A stretch of 7,250 nucleotides of DNA, from positions 6,461-13,710 of the forward strand of contig DLXL01000363.1 of NCBI GenBank assembly GCA_003448025.1, written 5' to 3'. The DNA is from Saprospirales bacterium. GTDB taxonomy: Bacteria; Bacteroidota; Bacteroidia; Chitinophagales; Saprospiraceae. A model generated the notes under the pieces. It made no database searches, was not told where the DNA came from, and saw nothing but the letters and a program-made list of their open reading frames with translations. Position 1 is the first letter of the stretch. The number at the start of each line of letters is the position of its first letter. Below, piece by piece: positions 5,078-7,250 of this stretch. The translations under genes and the position numbers were made by a program.

Positions 5078-6517
5078 CTACCTCCATCCGCCGCCCAAGG
5101 CACGGTAAATATTCACCTTGGCGTCCAGTTGTTTCATTTTGATTTCTACCACATCCATTCTGGCCTCCAAAGCTTCACGCTGAGTGAGCAGTACTTCGCC
5201 ATAGTCGGCCCGTGCAGAGTTAAACAGGGTATTGGCAATCTGGGTTGACTGGTTTAAGATCTCTACCTCCCGGTTTTTGATCGCATAACTCTGGTTGAAG
5301 TTCTGCACCTTGGATAGCTGATTCAACACATCCGTATAAGCATTTAAAATGGACTGCTCGTAACGGTAAACGGCTTGTATCTGCTGCGCAGTGGCACTGT
5401 TGTATGCCGCATAAAGGGCGTTTTTATTGATTAACGGCGCCATCAGATCTCCGGCCAGATTGAACAGGATGGAATGTGGATTTACCAGATACACCGGGTT
5501 GAATGCCTGAAAACCCAGATCAGCCCGAATGCCCAGCGAGGGCAGGAAATTAGCCCGGGCTACCTGAACATCCAGCCTGGAGGCTGCCAATTGCAATTCC
5601 GCCTGGCGGATATCCGGGCGGTTCAACAACAACTGTGCAGGGATACCGACCGGAAAGCTGTCCATGGGCATTTCCAGGTATCGGTCGGAACTCCGAACCA
5701 CCGGCCTGGGCATGCGTCCGGTAAGGAAATTGATGTTGTTTTCCGTTTCCGTTATGCGCTGCCGGATACTGAACCGAAGGTTTTGCGTATTGAGCAACTG
5801 AGCCTCGAAACGGTTAACGGCCAGCTGGGTTACTCTTGCCGCATCCTTTTGTTGCCGTACTACTTTCAGGGCGTTCGACTGGATATCAATGTTTTGATCA
5901 ATGATTTTCAACAAGTTATCCATGGCCAGCAATTCATAGTACGACTCGGCAATTTCGGCGATCAGATTGGTGACCATGAAATTTTTACCCTCCGTTCCGG
6001 CCAGATAGCGCATCATTGCGGCCTTTTTGGCATTGCGCAGCTTTTTCCAAATATCGATTTCCCAGGAAGCCGTAAGTCCCAGAGAAAAATCCTGCAGCGG
6101 CTCAGGGAAGGCCTTGCCGGGCTTGATCTCCAACTGCTCTTCCAATGCGCCAAAACGGGTGTACCGCCCTGGTTTTTCCGTGGCTATGCCTGCGCCCATG
6201 TTGACAAAGGGCTGGTATTCCCCTTTTCTGGCGCGCACCTCGTTTTTCAGGATTTCAATCTCCTGCAATACAATGTTCAGCTCCTGGTTGTTTTGCAAAG
6301 CGGTATCGATCAGCGCCACCAGATTGCTGTCGGCAAAATAGGTTCTCCAGTTCAGATCTGCAACATTCCGGGCATCTTCCTGCCGTCCGGAGTAGGCCGA
6401 AGGGACTGTTTTGTTTTCCTGTTTCAGCACTACCTGAGGCGCTTTACAGCTCCCGATCAACAGGAGCAGCACCATTCCTCCTGCCAGGAGGCCTATTGAT
6501 TTATTTCTCATTTGCAT
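5078..6517 (-). CDS. TolC/OprM-family outer-membrane efflux lipoprotein (NodT-type)
   Basis: This 479-residue protein is the outer-membrane channel of a tripartite RND efflux system and would form a trimeric beta-barrel with a periplasmic helical tunnel. A lipoprotein signal peptide is clear: basic start, hydrophobic stretch at 8-21, and lipobox IGSC with Cys24 as the lipidated residue. The family architecture is visible as two outer-membrane-factor repeats: NWRTYFADSNLVALI (56-70) and SWEIDIWKKLRNAKKA (151-166) in the first, and NRPDIRQAELQLAASRLDV (299-317) with RANFLPSL (321-328) in the second. The protein ends in the typical YRALGGGW (471-478). The length is normal. The start overlaps the 3' end of the upstream pump gene by 17 bases; a second ATG at codon 3 would give an 11-base overlap and keep the signal peptide. 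The transported substrate cannot be read from this protein. Confidence 0.93.
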   Translation of the reverse strand: MQMRNKSIGLLAGGMVLLLLIGSCKAPQVVLKQENKTVPSAYSGRQEDARNVADLNWRTYFADSNLVALIDTALQNNQELNIVLQEIEILKNEVRARKGEYQPFVNMGAGIATEKPGRYTRFGALEEQLEIKPGKAFPEPLQDFSLGLTASWEIDIWKKLRNAKKAAMMRYLAGTEGKNFMVTNLIAEIAESYYELLAMDNLLKIIDQNIDIQSNALKVVRQQKDAARVTQLAVNRFEAQLLNTQNLRFSIRQRITETENNINFLTGRMPRPVVRSSDRYLEMPMDSFPVGIPAQLLLNRPDIRQAELQLAASRLDVQVARANFLPSLGIRADLGFQAFNPVYLVNPHSILFNLAGDLMAPLINKNALYAAYNSATAQQIQAVYRYEQSILNAYTDVLNQLSKVQNFNQSYAIKNREVEILNQSTQIANTLFNSARADYGEVLLTQREALEARMDVVEIKMKQLDAKVNIYRALGGGWR

Positions 6518-7250
6518 TCCTTTTCCGTTTAGCGATTTTTAAGAGTACGTTGAGTTTCTGGATCTTTTTGAGCAGGGAGGCTTCAGAGTCCCCCTCCACG
6601 ATATCTTCCGTGAGCGGATTCTGATCTTCGTCCTGAATCAGTTTTCTGCCTTCCGACATTTTTCCAAAAACATAGTACAGTCCGGGCACTACAATAACCC
6701 CGAAAATGGTACCCAGCAACATACCGCCGAGCGAAGAGGAGCCAATAGTGCGGTTACCTACGGCGCCGGCTCCAGTTGCCCTCACGAGGGGCACCAAGCC
6801 GGCAATAAAGGCGAAAGAAGTCATCAAAATGGGTCGGAACCTCGTTCTGGCGCCTTCCACGGCAGCCTCGATCAGCGTGGCGCCCTGGTTGTGCTTCTGA
6901 ATGGCAAATTCGACAATCAACACCGCGTTTTTACCCAACAAACCCACCAGCATGATCATGCCGATCTGGGCGTAGATGTCGTTGTTCAAACCCATCAGTT
7001 TCAACAACAGGTAGGAACCGAAAATACCCGCCGGCAGCGACAACAGTACGGCAAACGGAATAAGGAAACTTTCGTACTGGGATGCCAGTACCAGGTACAC
7101 GAAAATGAACACGATGATGAACACATACAAGGCTTCGTTGCCGCGGTTGGCCTCGTCGTAGGAAAGTCCTTCCCAGGCAATATCGTAGCCGTGCGGCAGG
7201 GTTTCTTTGGCCACTTCCCGGATGGCCTCGATGGCTTCGCCGGGGGTGTG
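6501..7250 (-). CDS. RND efflux pump inner-membrane subunit, HAE1/AcrB family (C-terminal part)
   Basis: The frame is open to the right edge, giving 249 residues and the stop. The GTG at 7212-7214 is not a start, because HTPGEAIEAIRE precedes it in frame. The visible part matches the C-terminal transmembrane half of AcrB-type proton-driven drug exporters: TM8 (LYVFIIVFIFVYLVLA, about 41-56), TM9 (about 63-84), TM10 with AQIGMIMLVGLLGKNAVLIV (94-113), TM11 with RFRPILMTSFAF (137-148) and TM12 (about 170-194). Lys107, Arg137 and Thr144 correspond to the proton-relay residues Lys940, Arg971 and Thr978 of AcrB. The paired aspartates of TM4 lie outside the window. After TM12 there is a tail of about 50 residues, first acidic (DEDQNPLTEDIVEGD) then basic (KIAKRKRNANEK), longer than the AcrB tail. 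The outer-membrane factor follows with an overlap, and the adaptor gene is probably upstream. The drug range is unknown. Confidence 0.95.
   Translation of the reverse strand, partial: HTPGEAIEAIREVAKETLPHGYDIAWEGLSYDEANRGNEALYVFIIVFIFVYLVLASQYESFLIPFAVLLSLPAGIFGSYLLLKLMGLNNDIYAQIGMIMLVGLLGKNAVLIVEFAIQKHNQGATLIEAAVEGARTRFRPILMTSFAFIAGLVPLVRATGAGAVGNRTIGSSSLGGMLLGTIFGVIVVPGLYYVFGKMSEGRKLIQDEDQNPLTEDIVEGDSEASLLKKIQKLNVLLKIAKRKRNANEK

Overview
The window looks like chromosomal DNA of a member of the Bacteroidota, possibly Saprospiria or Chitinophagia. The evidence is a sphingolipid-type alpha-oxoamine synthase, two exact matches to the Bacteroidetes -7 promoter box TAnnTTTG, the absence of obvious Shine-Dalgarno sequences at the starts I inspected, and an outer-membrane efflux factor made as a lipoprotein. 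The taxonomic placement is inference from these traits; there is no rRNA or other marker.

All six supported genes lie on the minus strand, so transcription runs from the right edge to the left. At the right end (5078-7250) is the 3' part of an efflux operon: the C-terminal third or so of an inner-membrane RND pump subunit, cut by the window edge, and a TolC/OprM-type outer-membrane lipoprotein whose start overlaps the pump gene. The periplasmic adaptor gene is presumably upstream, outside the window.

A gene-free stretch of 409 bases (4669-5077) follows. It holds two alternative GC-rich hairpins just after the efflux operon, a 9-base tandem repeat, two copies of a 21-base palindrome 33 bases apart, a long terminator-like hairpin with a T tract on the minus strand, and a putative promoter for the next gene.

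Next comes a multi-pass acyltransferase-3 (OafA-like) membrane protein. Its reading frame passes through a run of eight G near the expected C-terminus and continues 221 bases into the following gene, which suggests an indel or a slippage-prone tract. Then come a ThiL-like AIR-synthase-fold kinase, a probable serine palmitoyltransferase, and a diacylglycerol/sphingosine-kinase-family lipid kinase. The last two overlap by ATGA and look translationally coupled, so together they suggest a two-gene step in sphingoid-base or ceramide metabolism. A 7-base tandem repeat reaches from the left edge into the stop codon of the lipid kinase.

I did not find a clearly new multi-gene system. The points most worth a second look are the coupled palmitoyltransferase and lipid kinase, the poly-G tract in the acyltransferase, the altered active-site motifs of the ThiL-like protein, and the dense repeats in the intergenic region.
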